From contig DATGZN010000066.1 in NCBI GenBank assembly GCA_035297145.1, positions 31,223 to 95,222 on the forward strand: a stretch of DNA of 64,000 bases, written 5' to 3'. Shown piece after piece: positions 8,806 to 16,656 of the stretch (position 1 is its first letter; each line of letters begins with the position of its first letter). This stretch comes from QHXW01 sp035297145. Lineage in GTDB: Bacteria > Acidobacteriota > Terriglobia > Bryobacterales > Bryobacteraceae. The notes below the pieces were generated by a model, which saw only the letters and a list, made by a program, of their open reading frames with translations, was not told where the DNA came from and did no database searches. The translations under genes were made by a program, and so were the position numbers.

Positions 8806-9746
8806 ATCCGGATCGCGTCAAGATCTTCACTGGCACCGCGAATCCGGCGTTGGCTGAAGAAATCTGCCAGAACCTCGGCATAGATCTGGGGCAAGCACAA
8901 GTAAAGGCCTTCGCGGACGGCGAGAACAATATCCAGATCCAGGAAAATGTGCGCGGCGCCGACGTCTTCGTGGTGCAGCCCACTTCCACACCGGTGAATC
9001 ACCACATCATGGAGCTGCTGTTCATGATCCAGGCGCTCAAGCTGTCCTCGGCGGAGCGGATCACGGCAGTGTTACCCTATTATGGATACGCCAGGCAGGA
9101 CCGCAAGGATAAACCCCGCGTTCCGATTTCCGCGAAGCTGGTAGCCACGCTGATTGAAGCTGCCGGTGCGGACCGCGTGCTGGCGCTTGATTTGCACGCG
9201 GCGCAGATCCAGGGATTCTTCGACATTCCGGTGGACCATCTGTTTGGCACCCCGGTGATGATCGACTATTTCAAGCCGCTGGAGATCCGGAATTTGACCG
9301 TGGTCTCACCCGACGCGGGCGGTGTGGAACGCGCTCGGGCCTTCGCCAAGCGGCTGAACGCGCCGCTGGCCATTATTGACAAGCGCCGCGAAGAAGCCAA
9401 CGTGGCCGAAGTGATGAACGTGATCGGCAAAGTGAAAGATCGCAATTGCCTAATGGTAGATGACCTGATCGATACGGCTGGAACGCTGGTAAAGGGCGCC
9501 AAAGCGCTGCTGGAGCATGGAGCGGCGAGCGTTTCCGCCTGCGCCACGCACGCGGTGTTGTCGGGCCCGGCCGTTGACCGCATTGCGAGATCGCAATTGA
9601 AGGAAGTGGTGGTAACGAATTCGATTCCGCTCGTGAAGAAGGCCAAGCAGTGCGCCAAAATCAAAGCACTGACAGTGGCGCCTTTGCTGGCCAGGGCGGT
9701 GCAATCCATTCACGAGGAGACTTCAGTCAGTATTTTGTTTGTTTAG
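8802..9746 (+). CDS. prs: Ribose-phosphate pyrophosphokinase (PRPP synthetase)
   Basis: Makes PRPP from ribose 5-phosphate and ATP. The core is complete: FTGTANPALAEEIC, FADGENNIQIQENVRGADVF, PYYGYARQDRKDKPRVPISA, DLHAAQIQGFF, and the PRPP loop NCLMVDDLIDTAGTL. At 314 residues from ATG 8802 it matches the family length. ATG 8802 makes a 4-base ATGA overlap with ispE. ATG 8775 is an alternative giving nine extra residues with a longer overlap. After this gene there are 112 bases without a gene before rplY; they contain only a modest hairpin-like GC stretch and no tRNA that I can fold. Confidence 0.96.
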   Translation: MNPDRVKIFTGTANPALAEEICQNLGIDLGQAQVKAFADGENNIQIQENVRGADVFVVQPTSTPVNHHIMELLFMIQALKLSSAERITAVLPYYGYARQDRKDKPRVPISAKLVATLIEAAGADRVLALDLHAAQIQGFFDIPVDHLFGTPVMIDYFKPLEIRNLTVVSPDAGGVERARAFAKRLNAPLAIIDKRREEANVAEVMNVIGKVKDRNCLMVDDLIDTAGTLVKGAKALLEHGAASVSACATHAVLSGPAVDRIARSQLKEVVVTNSIPLVKKAKQCAKIKALTVAPLLARAVQSIHEETSVSILFV

Positions 9747-9858
9747 GAGTCTGTAAAGAAATCAGCGGTTTTGGCGACTAGAGAGATTGCCGGGCCACGC
9801 AACCCACGGAGCCGCTCCAATGCGGCGCTCGGACTTGCGAACCGGTTGAGGAGATGGA

Positions 9859-10581
9859 ATGAGAACGGATATAACAGTTGCCGCGGAGGCGCGCGCCTCT
9901 CGCGGAAAGAATGAAGCACGCCGCACGCGCCGCTCGGGAATGATCCCCGCGGTGGTTTACGGCGCCTACAAGGACCCCGTACCAGTCGCGGTAAATCCCC
10001 GGCACATTTCACAGATCCTGCGCAGCAAGACCGGCCACAACACCATTTTCAACATCAACGTGCAGGGCGGCGAGAACTCGCCAGTGATGGTCGTGGACGG
10101 CCAGTATGACCCCATCAAAGGGAACCTGCTGCACGTAGATCTGAAGCGGATCGACCTGGCGAAGCGCATTCGTGTTGCGGTTCCGGTGCTCTCCCTGGGC
10201 GAGCCCAAAGGCGTGAAACAGCAGGGCGGCCTGCTCGAAATTGTCACGCGCGAGGTGGAGATCGAATGCCTGCCGGATGACATTCCGGAGCATTTCACGG
10301 TCGACGTCAGTGAGTTGCTTATCGGGCAGAGTAAGCGCGCCAGCGATATTCCATACGGCGCATCGATCAAGCTGGTAAGTTCCCCGGATACCGTGATCGC
10401 GCACTGCGTAGCTGTCAAGGTCGTTGCCGAGCCCGCACCCGCTGAAGTAGCTGCTGAGCCTGCTGCCGAAGGCGCCGCACCCGCTGAGCCCGAAGTTATC
10501 AAGAAGGGTAAGAAGGAAGAGGAAGGCGCGGCGGAAGCCAAGCCTGAGGCCAAGGGCGAGGCCAAGCCCAAGAAAAAGTAG
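9859..10581 (+). CDS. rplY: Large ribosomal subunit protein bL25 (CTC/TL5 form)
   Basis: The 240-residue protein begins with the bL25 fold (RRSGMIPAVVYGAYKDPVPV, HNTIFNINVQGG, DPIKGNLLHVDLKRID). The CTC-type beta domain follows (VPVLSLGEPKGVKQQGGLLE, DIPEHFTVDVSEL). It binds 5S rRNA. From about residue 190 the tail is low-complexity Ala/Glu/Lys/Pro. Such acidic-basic tails are common in long L25 forms. A GAGGAG sits shortly before the ATG. The order rplY-pth is widely conserved. Confidence 0.96.
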   Translation: MRTDITVAAEARASRGKNEARRTRRSGMIPAVVYGAYKDPVPVAVNPRHISQILRSKTGHNTIFNINVQGGENSPVMVVDGQYDPIKGNLLHVDLKRIDLAKRIRVAVPVLSLGEPKGVKQQGGLLEIVTREVEIECLPDDIPEHFTVDVSELLIGQSKRASDIPYGASIKLVSSPDTVIAHCVAVKVVAEPAPAEVAAEPAAEGAAPAEPEVIKKGKKEEEGAAEAKPEAKGEAKPKKK

Positions 10582-10587
10582 CCGGGA

Positions 10588-11178
10588 ATGCACTTGGTCG
10601 TGGGCCTGGGAAACCCCGGTGAAGAGTACGAGAATACTCCTCACAATCTGGGCTTCCGGGTCATCGACCTGCTGGCTGAGAGGCATGCGATCCGCGTGAA
10701 TCGGAAAGACTCCAAGGCGCTGATGGGTGTGGGCGAGATTGCCGGCCGTCCGGTGATGCTAGCCAAGCCGCAGACCTATATGAATCTCAGCGGTACGTCG
10801 GTGGAGCCGCTGATGGCGAAACACTCGCTGGCGGCGGAGGATCTGATTCTCGTATACGACGAGCTGGACTTACCCTGGGGCGAAATGAAAATCAAGCCGC
10901 GTGGGTCCGCCGCCGGTCATCATGGCCCCGAGTCGATTATCGCCCATTTGGGGACAACGGATTTTGTACGAATACGGCTCGGAATCAACCCGGGTCATAG
11001 GCTCCGCGATGGTGCGGAATACCTGCTGTCACCCATCAAGCGGTCCCAGCAGGAGCAGGCGGAAGAACTGATCGGCCGCGGAGCCGACGCAGTCGCTTTC
11101 ATAATTGCTGAAGGCGTCGAAAAGTCCATGACGAAATTCAATCGTCGCGCCCAAGGCTCAAAAACCGAGGAAGAATGA
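10588..11178 (+). CDS. pth: Peptidyl-tRNA hydrolase
   Basis: Releases tRNA from prematurely dropped peptidyl-tRNA. The 196-residue protein has VVGLGNPGEEYENTPHNLGF with catalytic His19, KPQTYMNLSGTSV, VYDELDLPWGEMKIKPRGSA and GHHGPESI. The C-terminus is a little longer than in E. coli (FNRRAQGSKTEEE). It starts six bases after rplY and overlaps rpsF by four bases. Confidence 0.96.
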   Translation: MHLVVGLGNPGEEYENTPHNLGFRVIDLLAERHAIRVNRKDSKALMGVGEIAGRPVMLAKPQTYMNLSGTSVEPLMAKHSLAAEDLILVYDELDLPWGEMKIKPRGSAAGHHGPESIIAHLGTTDFVRIRLGINPGHRLRDGAEYLLSPIKRSQQEQAEELIGRGADAVAFIIAEGVEKSMTKFNRRAQGSKTEEE

Positions 11179-11615
11179 GGATCTACGAAGAGCTGTTCAT
11201 CGTGAAGCCGGACACGCCGGAGGAGGAGATCGACCAATTCATCGAGCAGATGAAAACCGTCGTCACTTCGGCCGGCGGGTCCGTGGATAAGACCGACAAA
11301 TGGGGCAAGCGCCGCCTGGCTTACAAGGTAGACAAGTACCGGGAAGGCTTTTACGTCTTGTTCCAGTTCAACTCCGGTCCGGAAACGGTCAAGGAATTTG
11401 AGCGCCGTCTGCGCGTTTCGGACCAGGTGATCAAGTTTCTGACCGTGCGCATCGATCAGACGCTCAAGCGGCTGGACAAGCGGAAGAAGGACCGTGACAA
11501 GCGCGCGCATCGAAAAGCTACCGCGGCCCCGGCTCCAGCTCCGGCGCAACCGTCGGTGTCGCAACAGATGCTCGGCGAACGAGGAGCACCGGGCGAGCCC
11601 GCGCCGGCGGAGTAA
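11175..11615 (+). CDS. rpsF: Small ribosomal subunit protein bS6
   Basis: The N-terminus MRIYEELFIVKPDTPEEEID, then KWGKRRLAYKVDKYREGFYV and VSDQVIKFLTVRI, identify bS6. The 146 residues exceed the core because of a basic linker (KKDRDKRAHRKA) and an Ala/Pro-rich tail. S6 pairs with S18 on the 30S platform, and rpsR follows immediately. Confidence 0.96.
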   Translation: MRIYEELFIVKPDTPEEEIDQFIEQMKTVVTSAGGSVDKTDKWGKRRLAYKVDKYREGFYVLFQFNSGPETVKEFERRLRVSDQVIKFLTVRIDQTLKRLDKRKKDRDKRAHRKATAAPAPAPAQPSVSQQMLGERGAPGEPAPAE

Positions 11616-11630
11616 GCGAGGAGAATCGAA

Positions 11631-11930
11631 ATGGCGGAAACCAAAGGAAGACCAGGCAGCGCGGGCCAGCGGCCCACCGGCGGCGATAAAGCCGTCGCCA
11701 CGCAAAAGAAGCAATATTTCCGGCGCAAGAAAGTCTGCCGCTTCTGCGTGGAGCGGATCGACGACATCAACTACAAGGACGTGCGGTTGCTTTCGAGCTT
11801 TATTGCCGAGCGAGGCAAGATCGTGCCGCGCCGTATCTCGGGCGTATGCGCTCCGCACCAGCGGCGGCTCAGCGATGCGATCAAGAAAGCGCGGAACATT
11901 GCGCTATTGCCGTTCGCGGCGGCGATTTAA
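11631..11930 (+). CDS. rpsR: Small ribosomal subunit protein bS18
   Basis: A 99-residue bS18 with a 25-30 residue N-terminal extension. The core reads QYFRRKKVCRFCVERIDDIN, YKDVRLLSSFIAERGKIVPR and RRISGVCAPHQRRLSDAIKK. The conserved Cys pair (CRFC) is retained. An AGGAG lies upstream of the ATG. It sits between rpsF and rplI as in most bacteria. Confidence 0.96.
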   Translation: MAETKGRPGSAGQRPTGGDKAVATQKKQYFRRKKVCRFCVERIDDINYKDVRLLSSFIAERGKIVPRRISGVCAPHQRRLSDAIKKARNIALLPFAAAI

Positions 11931-11969
11931 GATACGGGGCGGCCCGTGCGTCGCCCTCTGGAGATCATC

Positions 11970-12416
11970 ATGGACATTATCCTTCGGGAAGATATCGATA
12001 AACTCGGCGCGCGCGGCCAGGTGGTGAAGGTGACTGCCGGCTACGCGCGCAATTATTTGCTACCCAAACGGCTGGCGGTGCCGGCCACAGAGGCGAACAA
12101 GAAGATCGTCGAGCAGGAGCGCCAGGCGCATTTGCGCAAGGAAGCCAAGCTCAAGACCGAAGCCGAGGATCTGGGCAAGATTCTGGGCACGGTCACGGTG
12201 ACCATAGCGCAGAAGGCCGGCGAGAACGATCAGCTCTTTGGGTCTGTCACCGCCAAGGACATCGCCGAGGGGCTGGAAAAGCAAAACTACACCATCGATC
12301 GCCGCAAGATCCAGCTCGACGAGCCCATCAAGCAGCTCGGCGATCACAAGGTCACCGTGCGGCTGCACCGCGAGGTGCCCGTCGAGATTGTCGTAAAGGT
12401 TGTCAAAGAGGAGTAG
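11970..12416 (+). CDS. rplI: Large ribosomal subunit protein bL9
   Basis: The product begins MDIILREDIDKLGARGQVVK, then VTAGYARNYLLPKRLAVPAT. The C-terminal domain contains NDQLFGSVTAKDIAE. At 148 residues from ATG 11970 it is the normal length. A GTG 24 bases upstream would add eight atypical residues, and GGAG seven bases before ATG 11970 decides the start. Confidence 0.96.
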   Translation: MDIILREDIDKLGARGQVVKVTAGYARNYLLPKRLAVPATEANKKIVEQERQAHLRKEAKLKTEAEDLGKILGTVTVTIAQKAGENDQLFGSVTAKDIAEGLEKQNYTIDRRKIQLDEPIKQLGDHKVTVRLHREVPVEIVVKVVKEE

Positions 12417-12418
12417 CG

Positions 12419-13162
12419 ATGGCCTTCGCGTTGACGGGCCAGACCGCCATCGTCACCGGCGCGGCGACGGGGATCGGCGAAGCTATTGCACGACGCTTAG
12501 CGAGTGCCGGCGCCGCGGTAGCCGTTGCCGATCTGAACCTCACGGGAGCCACGGAAGTGGCACGCTCCATTGGCGGCGAGGCTTTCCCTGTCGAGCTGGA
12601 TGTTTCACGATCGGATTCGGCTGACGCCGCCATTGCTGCCGTCATCGCACACCGCGGCCGCATCGACATCCTGGTGAACAATGCGGGCATCGGCGGCAAG
12701 GCGGCGCCGCTCTGGGAGCAGACCGATGAGGATTGGCGTCACATCATCGGCATCAATCTCATGGGGGTGGTTCACTGCACGCGCGCGGCGATCCCTCACA
12801 TGCGCCAGCGCCGCTACGGTCGAGTCGTGAACATCGCGTCTATCGCCGGCAAAGAAGGCAATCCCAATATGTCGCCCTACTCGGCGACCAAGGCCGCGGT
12901 CATCGCCTTCACGAAATCGGTAGGGAAAGAAGTGGCAACCGAGGGCATCTGCGTGAACGCCGTGGCGCCCGCGGTCATCCGCACCCACATTCTCGATCAA
13001 CTGACTCCGGAGCAGGTGGACTACATGACGCAGCGCATCCCCATGCGGCGCACCGGCACGCCGGAAGAAATCGCCGCCGTGGTCCACTTCCTCGCGAGCC
13101 CCGATTCCTCGTTCGTCACCGGCCAGTGCTACGACGCCAGCGGCGGCAGAGCGACGTACTGA
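12419..13162 (+). CDS. Short-chain dehydrogenase/reductase (FabG-like)
   Basis: A 247-residue NAD(P)-dependent oxidoreductase. The nucleotide-binding motif is TGAATGIGEAIA near residue 13, NNAGIGG follows, and the active site is YSATK with Y154 and K158. A complete C-terminus ends in FVTGQCYDASGG. The start lies two bases after the rplI stop, and its AAAGAGGAG ribosome site is inside the last rplI codons, so it is probably cotranscribed with the ribosomal genes. Substrate is unknown; FabG or sugar/polyol dehydrogenase roles are possible. Confidence 0.9.
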   Translation: MAFALTGQTAIVTGAATGIGEAIARRLASAGAAVAVADLNLTGATEVARSIGGEAFPVELDVSRSDSADAAIAAVIAHRGRIDILVNNAGIGGKAAPLWEQTDEDWRHIIGINLMGVVHCTRAAIPHMRQRRYGRVVNIASIAGKEGNPNMSPYSATKAAVIAFTKSVGKEVATEGICVNAVAPAVIRTHILDQLTPEQVDYMTQRIPMRRTGTPEEIAAVVHFLASPDSSFVTGQCYDASGGRATY

Positions 13163-13640
13163 AGTTGAGTGTGAGCGATTGCGAGTCGCGTCCCGTGCGC
13201 AGATCCGCGCTGCCGTTCTTCATGTAGACGCTGCCCTTCAGCCCGAAAACTCCAGATCCTGAAAGCCGCGCGGGAGGTCCCAGCTTCCCTCAAAGAGACC
13301 AACGCTATCGCGCCATGAAAGCAGCAGGTCAGCGTTGTCTTCCACTGTGGGAAACTCGCGGGGTCGCAGATGATTGACTTGTGCGTATACTCTGTCGGGC
13401 CGTCCGAAATACCAGAGCGACCACAGCGCGTTATAGCAGCCGAAATCCATGAGTGCGCCCGCCATTTTTCTCCGGGTCCGTCAGCCAATCGACGAAATAT
13501 TTGTTCAGGCCTTCGGGACCTCCGGGGCCGCCGTGCCCCACGATGCCGCGCAGCCGCCACACCTGGCCGAGCGATCCCGCATCGACGGCGGCCTTGGCGG
13601 CTGCCGAACGTCGTTTCCTCCCGATCCCCGGGCGAAAGAA
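13163..13640 (-). pseudogene. Decayed Gfo/Idh/MocA-family oxidoreductase, central/C-terminal remnant
   Basis: Conceptual repair of two frameshifts gives one continuous oxidoreductase segment. The first part is AAVDAGSLGQVWRLRGIVGH, then NKYFVDWLTDPEKNGG. A shift near 13450, beside a run of five A, leads to ALMDFGCYNALWSLWYFGRP and DRVYAQVNHLRPREFPTVED. A second shift near 13245 leads to LKGSVYMKNGSADLR. The DFGCYNALW region is the usual substrate-side part of the fold. The N-terminal NAD-binding domain is missing and the 3' end runs into the SDR gene, so no functional product is expected. Confidence 0.7.
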
Positions 13641-13918
13641 TTGAGCTGGCGAATATCTACATCACTCCGATTTCAGGTCAGCTAGGCACGTACTTATCGC
13701 CCCAAAACTGGAAGACGACCCCGGTCACCTTCCTGCAGGCCATAGCGAAAGAAAAGACCGGTGTCCACAATCATTTCGTGCTGTGCGACTTTACGGGCCA
13801 TGGGCTGTATATCGTGCGCGATCAGTATCGGAACGAGGTGCATCGCAGGGAGTGTTCGATTTACGACTTGGGACAATTGTTCGCCGAGCAGGTAATGAAG
13901 GCGCTGCCGCAGCCATAA
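13630..13918 (+). pseudogene. Orphan C-terminal gene fragment, family unknown
   Basis: From about 13630 the plus-strand frame becomes protein-like: IELANIYITPISGQLGTYLS, FLQAIAKEKTGVHNHFVLCD, FTGHGLYIVRDQYRNEVHRR, then DLGQLFAEQVMKALPQP and stop. No ATG, GTG or TTG start fits, and the upstream part of the same frame is antisense to the oxidoreductase remnant. I read it as the surviving 3' end of a larger gene. I do not recognise the family. Confidence 0.4.
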
Positions 13919-13973
13919 GCCGCAGCCCTGCCCACACAAGTGAGGTTGCCGGGTGTCGGTTTCAGGTAATGAC

Positions 13974-14834
13974 CTACTCGCGCGGCTTCAGAATTCCGTT
14001 GTCGGCCAGCCAGTCGGCCAGTCGTTGCGGCCAGCCCTTGAGGCTTTCCAGTTTCGAGCGGTAGCCCATGTTGAAGCCATGGCCGCCGTGAGCGAAGATG
14101 TGGAGCTCGGCGGGGGCTTTCGCGGCGCGATACGCTTCGAGCACCTTCAAAGTCGGGCCGGAGCAGCACTCGTCATCGTTCGCAGCTAGCAGGAATGCGG
14201 GCGGTGCATTGTGCGCGACGCTCGATGGGATGCCGAGCGGGCCGGGATAGATCATGATCACGAAATTTGGCCGGGCGCTCAGACGGTCGATGGGATCGGG
14301 TGCATGCGCGTCGCCGTCGTTGGGAGTGAACGTAACCCATGAGACGACCTCGCCTCCCGCCGAGAATCCCATGATGCCGATGCGGTTGGGATCGAGGCCC
14401 CATTCCTGGGCGTGGCTGCGTACCAGGCGCATGGCGCGCAGGCCATCTTCTCGCGGATGTTTCTCGAGCGAGTAGGGCGAGCCTTCTTCGCGGGGCAATC
14501 GATATTTGAGTGCGAACGCGGCGATGCCGAGACTGGCGAGATAGCGGCCCGGATCTTCGCCCTCCGCTTTGAACACCAGCAGGCGATGCCCGCCGCCCGG
14601 ACAGATCACGACTGCGGCTCCGGTGGCTTTGTCCTTCGCCGGCAGATAGGCCATGATCGACGGGTTGTTGATGTTGCGGATGTAGTAATCCTTGGCAATC
14701 TCCGGCTCGTTCCGCCTGCTCTCAAATCCCGGCGCGCCGTTAGGCCAGAGCGGGATTACGCGGGGCTGGTCTTGGGCGAGAGCGGGGAGAATAGCGAGGA
14801 GGAGCGGGGAGAAACGAGAGATGATTGCAGTCAT
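13974..14834 (-). CDS. Secreted alpha/beta hydrolase (BD-FAE/acetyl-esterase-like)
   Basis: A 286-residue protein with a signal peptide (SRFSPLLLAILPALAQ). VVICPGGGHRLLVFK is the oxyanion region. The nucleophile is S158 in GIMGFSAGGEV, an acid lies in LLAANDDECC, and the His is in FAHGGHGFNMG. This pattern is that of endo-xylanase-associated esterases and related acetyl esterases, so a role in deacetylating plant or microbial polysaccharide is plausible. It stands alone between decayed genes and toxin-antitoxin modules. Confidence 0.88.
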   Translation of the reverse strand: MTAIISRFSPLLLAILPALAQDQPRVIPLWPNGAPGFESRRNEPEIAKDYYIRNINNPSIMAYLPAKDKATGAAVVICPGGGHRLLVFKAEGEDPGRYLASLGIAAFALKYRLPREEGSPYSLEKHPREDGLRAMRLVRSHAQEWGLDPNRIGIMGFSAGGEVVSWVTFTPNDGDAHAPDPIDRLSARPNFVIMIYPGPLGIPSSVAHNAPPAFLLAANDDECCSGPTLKVLEAYRAAKAPAELHIFAHGGHGFNMGYRSKLESLKGWPQRLADWLADNGILKPRE

Positions 14835-14855
14835 TTGGGTGATTTGAATTCTAAC

Positions 14856-14886
14856 TCAGGTGTTAGGTGTCAGGTGTCAGCGATCA
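14856..14886. repeat. Short dispersed repeat built on TCAGGTGTCAG
   Basis: TCAGGTGT/TAGGTGTCAGG units are stacked here, ending in CAGCGATCA. Related short copies occur at 15582-15601 (TCAGGTGCTAGCGATCAG) and, inverted, at 17081-17109 (CACCTGAAACC, then CCTGACACC). The three copies flank the toxin-antitoxin block and the broken secreted gene. They look like members of a small dispersed repeat family. Confidence 0.4.
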
Positions 14887-14916
14887 CGGGCGGTGGGCTG
14901 TTGGCTTGCCTGCCAA

Positions 14917-15168
14917 TCAGCGGTAGGCGTCCTTGCGATTCAGCACGCGCGAGATCTCCAAGTAATCACCTTTGTCCCGAAAGAAGACGCGGTGTTCCTG
15001 CGCGCGGAGCCGGATCATGGGCGGTTCGATATCTCGAAGCTGTTTAGTGTTGCCCTTGCCAGTCTGGGCGTAGCGGGCAAGCGTTTTGAGTATTTGTAAG
15101 GCGATGGGTTGCTCGATGCGGCGAAGGTCAGCCCTGGCCTGTTCCGTCCAGACGATGAGCTTAGCCAT
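14917..15168 (-). CDS. RelE/ParE-superfamily toxin
   Basis: An 83-residue basic protein with the RelE/ParE layout: VWTEQARADLRRIEQPIALQ (N-terminal helices), LRDIEPPMIRLRAQEHRVFF (beta sheet) and ISRVLNRKDAYR (the C-terminal strand with the usual R..AY). It should be an mRNA interferase or gyrase-type inhibitor held in check by the upstream protein. Its ATG lies inside the last codons of the antitoxin gene, an 8-base overlap, so the two are translated together. Confidence 0.85.
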   Translation of the reverse strand: MAKLIVWTEQARADLRRIEQPIALQILKTLARYAQTGKGNTKQLRDIEPPMIRLRAQEHRVFFRDKGDYLEISRVLNRKDAYR

Positions 15169-15457
15169 TCCGGCGCGGCATTTCCCCCGGCAAAGGCTCC
15201 TGACCCATCTTTTCCCAATCGGCCTCGGTCAAGCCAAACTCTGCGAGAACTTCGGCATGCGGGATCGGGTGGTTGTGTTTGAGCCAAGCGTCGGCTTCGG
15301 CGATCGCTTGACGCTCGGCGGCGCTCAGTGTGTCTCCGTCCTCGTCAGGCGAAACCAAGGCTTCAAGCAGGTGAACCACTGCGGCGAGTTGACCTGGACC
15401 GAGTTGCTCCAGCAGCTCATGGGCATGTTGTTTGGCGTCGGGCGTCTTGGCTTCCAT
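15161..15457 (-). CDS. Antitoxin partner of the RelE-like toxin
   Basis: A 98-residue acidic, helix-rich protein (LLEQLGPGQLAAVVHLLEAL, then DTLSAAERQAIAEADAWL) placed directly upstream of the toxin with an 8-base overlap. Sequence and position match the small antitoxins found with RelE/ParE toxins. I cannot name the DNA-binding fold. It probably represses its own operon, but no operator is obvious. Confidence 0.7.
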   Translation of the reverse strand: MEAKTPDAKQHAHELLEQLGPGQLAAVVHLLEALVSPDEDGDTLSAAERQAIAEADAWLKHNHPIPHAEVLAEFGLTEADWEKMGQEPLPGEMPRRNG

Positions 15458-15606
15458 GGCAATGTCCCGTGAATTCCTTCGGGGCGGAAATTCTGTTAGG
15501 GAATAATGACTTGATCGGGCCCCTTCCTGGTTCGTAGTCTAACATCTGATAGTGGTCATTTGGTCTTCTGCATTCTGTATGTATCAGGTGCTAGCGATCA
15601 GTCCGG

Positions 15607-15915
15607 CTATAAGCGATCCTTGAGAAGCTCCTCCACGTCGCGGCGGCCATGCAGAATGGCGACAACCTGCAAGGGGCTCGTCTCTGGCCGGTAAACGATC
15701 AGGTAGGAGTAGATCGGGAAAAACTTCACTGGTTCATCCGTTAAATCCTTGCGCCAATGGCCCCCGCCGGGTCTTCCCGCAAGATAGACGATCTTCTCGC
15801 GGATGGCGGATTCAACCCGGTCGGCCATCTCAAGACTGGCATTTCTCTTGATGTATCGCCAAATTTGAACCAGATCGAGGGCGGCCTCTGGCGCTAGAAG
15901 GTAGCGCCTTCTCAT
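15607..15915 (-). CDS. ParE-family toxin
   Basis: A 102-residue protein with the ParE pattern: LLAPEAALDLVQIWRYIKRN, RVESAIREKIVYLAGRPGGG, and VKFFPIYSYLIVYRP followed by ILHGRRDVEELL. ParE toxins usually block DNA gyrase. It overlaps its antitoxin by four bases (ATGA). This is the second toxin-antitoxin pair within 1.3 kb on the same strand, and the two toxins are clearly different proteins. Confidence 0.88.
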   Translation of the reverse strand: MRRRYLLAPEAALDLVQIWRYIKRNASLEMADRVESAIREKIVYLAGRPGGGHWRKDLTDEPVKFFPIYSYLIVYRPETSPLQVVAILHGRRDVEELLKDRL

Positions 15916-16169
15916 TCAGGCTGGGCTTTTAACTTGGCAAGGTAGGCGTCGAGTTGGTCTTCGGGCACGCCCTCGCCTCGGTCGAGCTGATCGAGTCCGC
16001 GCCTGATTTTCGCGTTGACGGCGTTCTTATTCTCCAGCAGCCAGCGATCCTGTTCCTCCTGCGTTTCTAGCAGGCGGAGTAACGCCTCCTCGGCGTTGGC
16101 GGCACCGGTCGCTTGAATCTGTTTCTTGATTCGAGCCTCCAAGGCCGTATCGTGGATTTCGATATTCAT
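15912..16169 (-). CDS. ParD-like antitoxin
   Basis: From ATG 16169 the 85-residue product reads MNIEIHDTALEARIKKQIQA and continues through EEALLRLLETQEEQDRWLLE to a charged tail. The N-terminal strand-helix-helix pattern fits ribbon-helix-helix ParD-type antitoxins, whose tail wraps the toxin. ATG 16169, with AGGAAC upstream, is preferred over an earlier in-frame start at 16220 that would add 17 residues before the ribbon-helix-helix. Confidence 0.78.
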   Translation of the reverse strand: MNIEIHDTALEARIKKQIQATGAANAEEALLRLLETQEEQDRWLLENKNAVNAKIRRGLDQLDRGEGVPEDQLDAYLAKLKAQPE

Positions 16170-16308
16170 GGGGCGGTTCCTGACTGTCTTCTCTCTAGGG
16201 TAAAGGATATGCGGCGTCATGTCACGGTGCTCAAGCGGCCCGGTGGGGAAGCCAGTGTCCAGGAGTGCGGCGGATAGTCAGACAGACTGGGCTCGTCTCA
16301 TCGTCATG

Positions 16309-16328
16309 GGGACGGAGGTCTCCGTCCC
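16309..16328. repeat. Perfect hairpin GGGACGGAG/CTCCGTCCC
   Basis: Nine-base arms separated by two bases, inside a gene-free stretch (16221-16377) that also contains looser GACAGACTGGG/CCCAG...GTCTG symmetry. It lies between the ParD-like gene and the small ORF ending at 16378, and could be a terminator stem without a T run or a REP-type repeat. No coding signal is seen in the stretch. Confidence 0.4.
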
Positions 16329-16377
16329 AGTTCGCCACGTCCCTGTCTGCCACTCTCGTCCCAGCTTGTCTCAGCTC

Positions 16378-16590
16378 TTAGCATTTTTTACACCAGCGAA
16401 AAGGCACCGGCAAGCTGCTTCCCTTGGCCATTGCAAGAGTTTTCGATTGGTAAGGACCATGCCATTGACCGGTCGCCAAATTTAGTCCTTGCTGTTTCTT
16501 AAAGTCCAGACAGGCGTTTGTGTCGCCTCTGGCGTATTCGTTGTGATGGTTCTCATATACCCAATATTCGATCTTTGCTTGGGTCGCCAT
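16378..16590 (-). CDS. Small hypothetical protein (70 aa)
   Basis: MATQAKIEYWVYENHHNEYA and ACLDFKKQQGLNLATGQWHG, ending FRWCKKC. Polar, with no signal or membrane segment; the C-terminal CKKC could bind a metal. No family is recognised. The start at 16590 is three codons inside a slightly longer frame. It overlaps nothing of better quality, and its residue composition is protein-like. Confidence 0.4.
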   Translation of the reverse strand: MATQAKIEYWVYENHHNEYARGDTNACLDFKKQQGLNLATGQWHGPYQSKTLAMAKGSSLPVPFRWCKKC

Positions 16591-16656
16591 GAGTGGCATA
16601 ATCTTACCACCGAAGTCGTTCTTGTACGAATTTTCTGGACACCCGGAGAAGTCAAT

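Noticed and set aside
9747..9858. Possible tRNA between prs and rplY
   Set aside because: Some bacteria have a tRNA in this neighbourhood, but no cloverleaf can be folded here.
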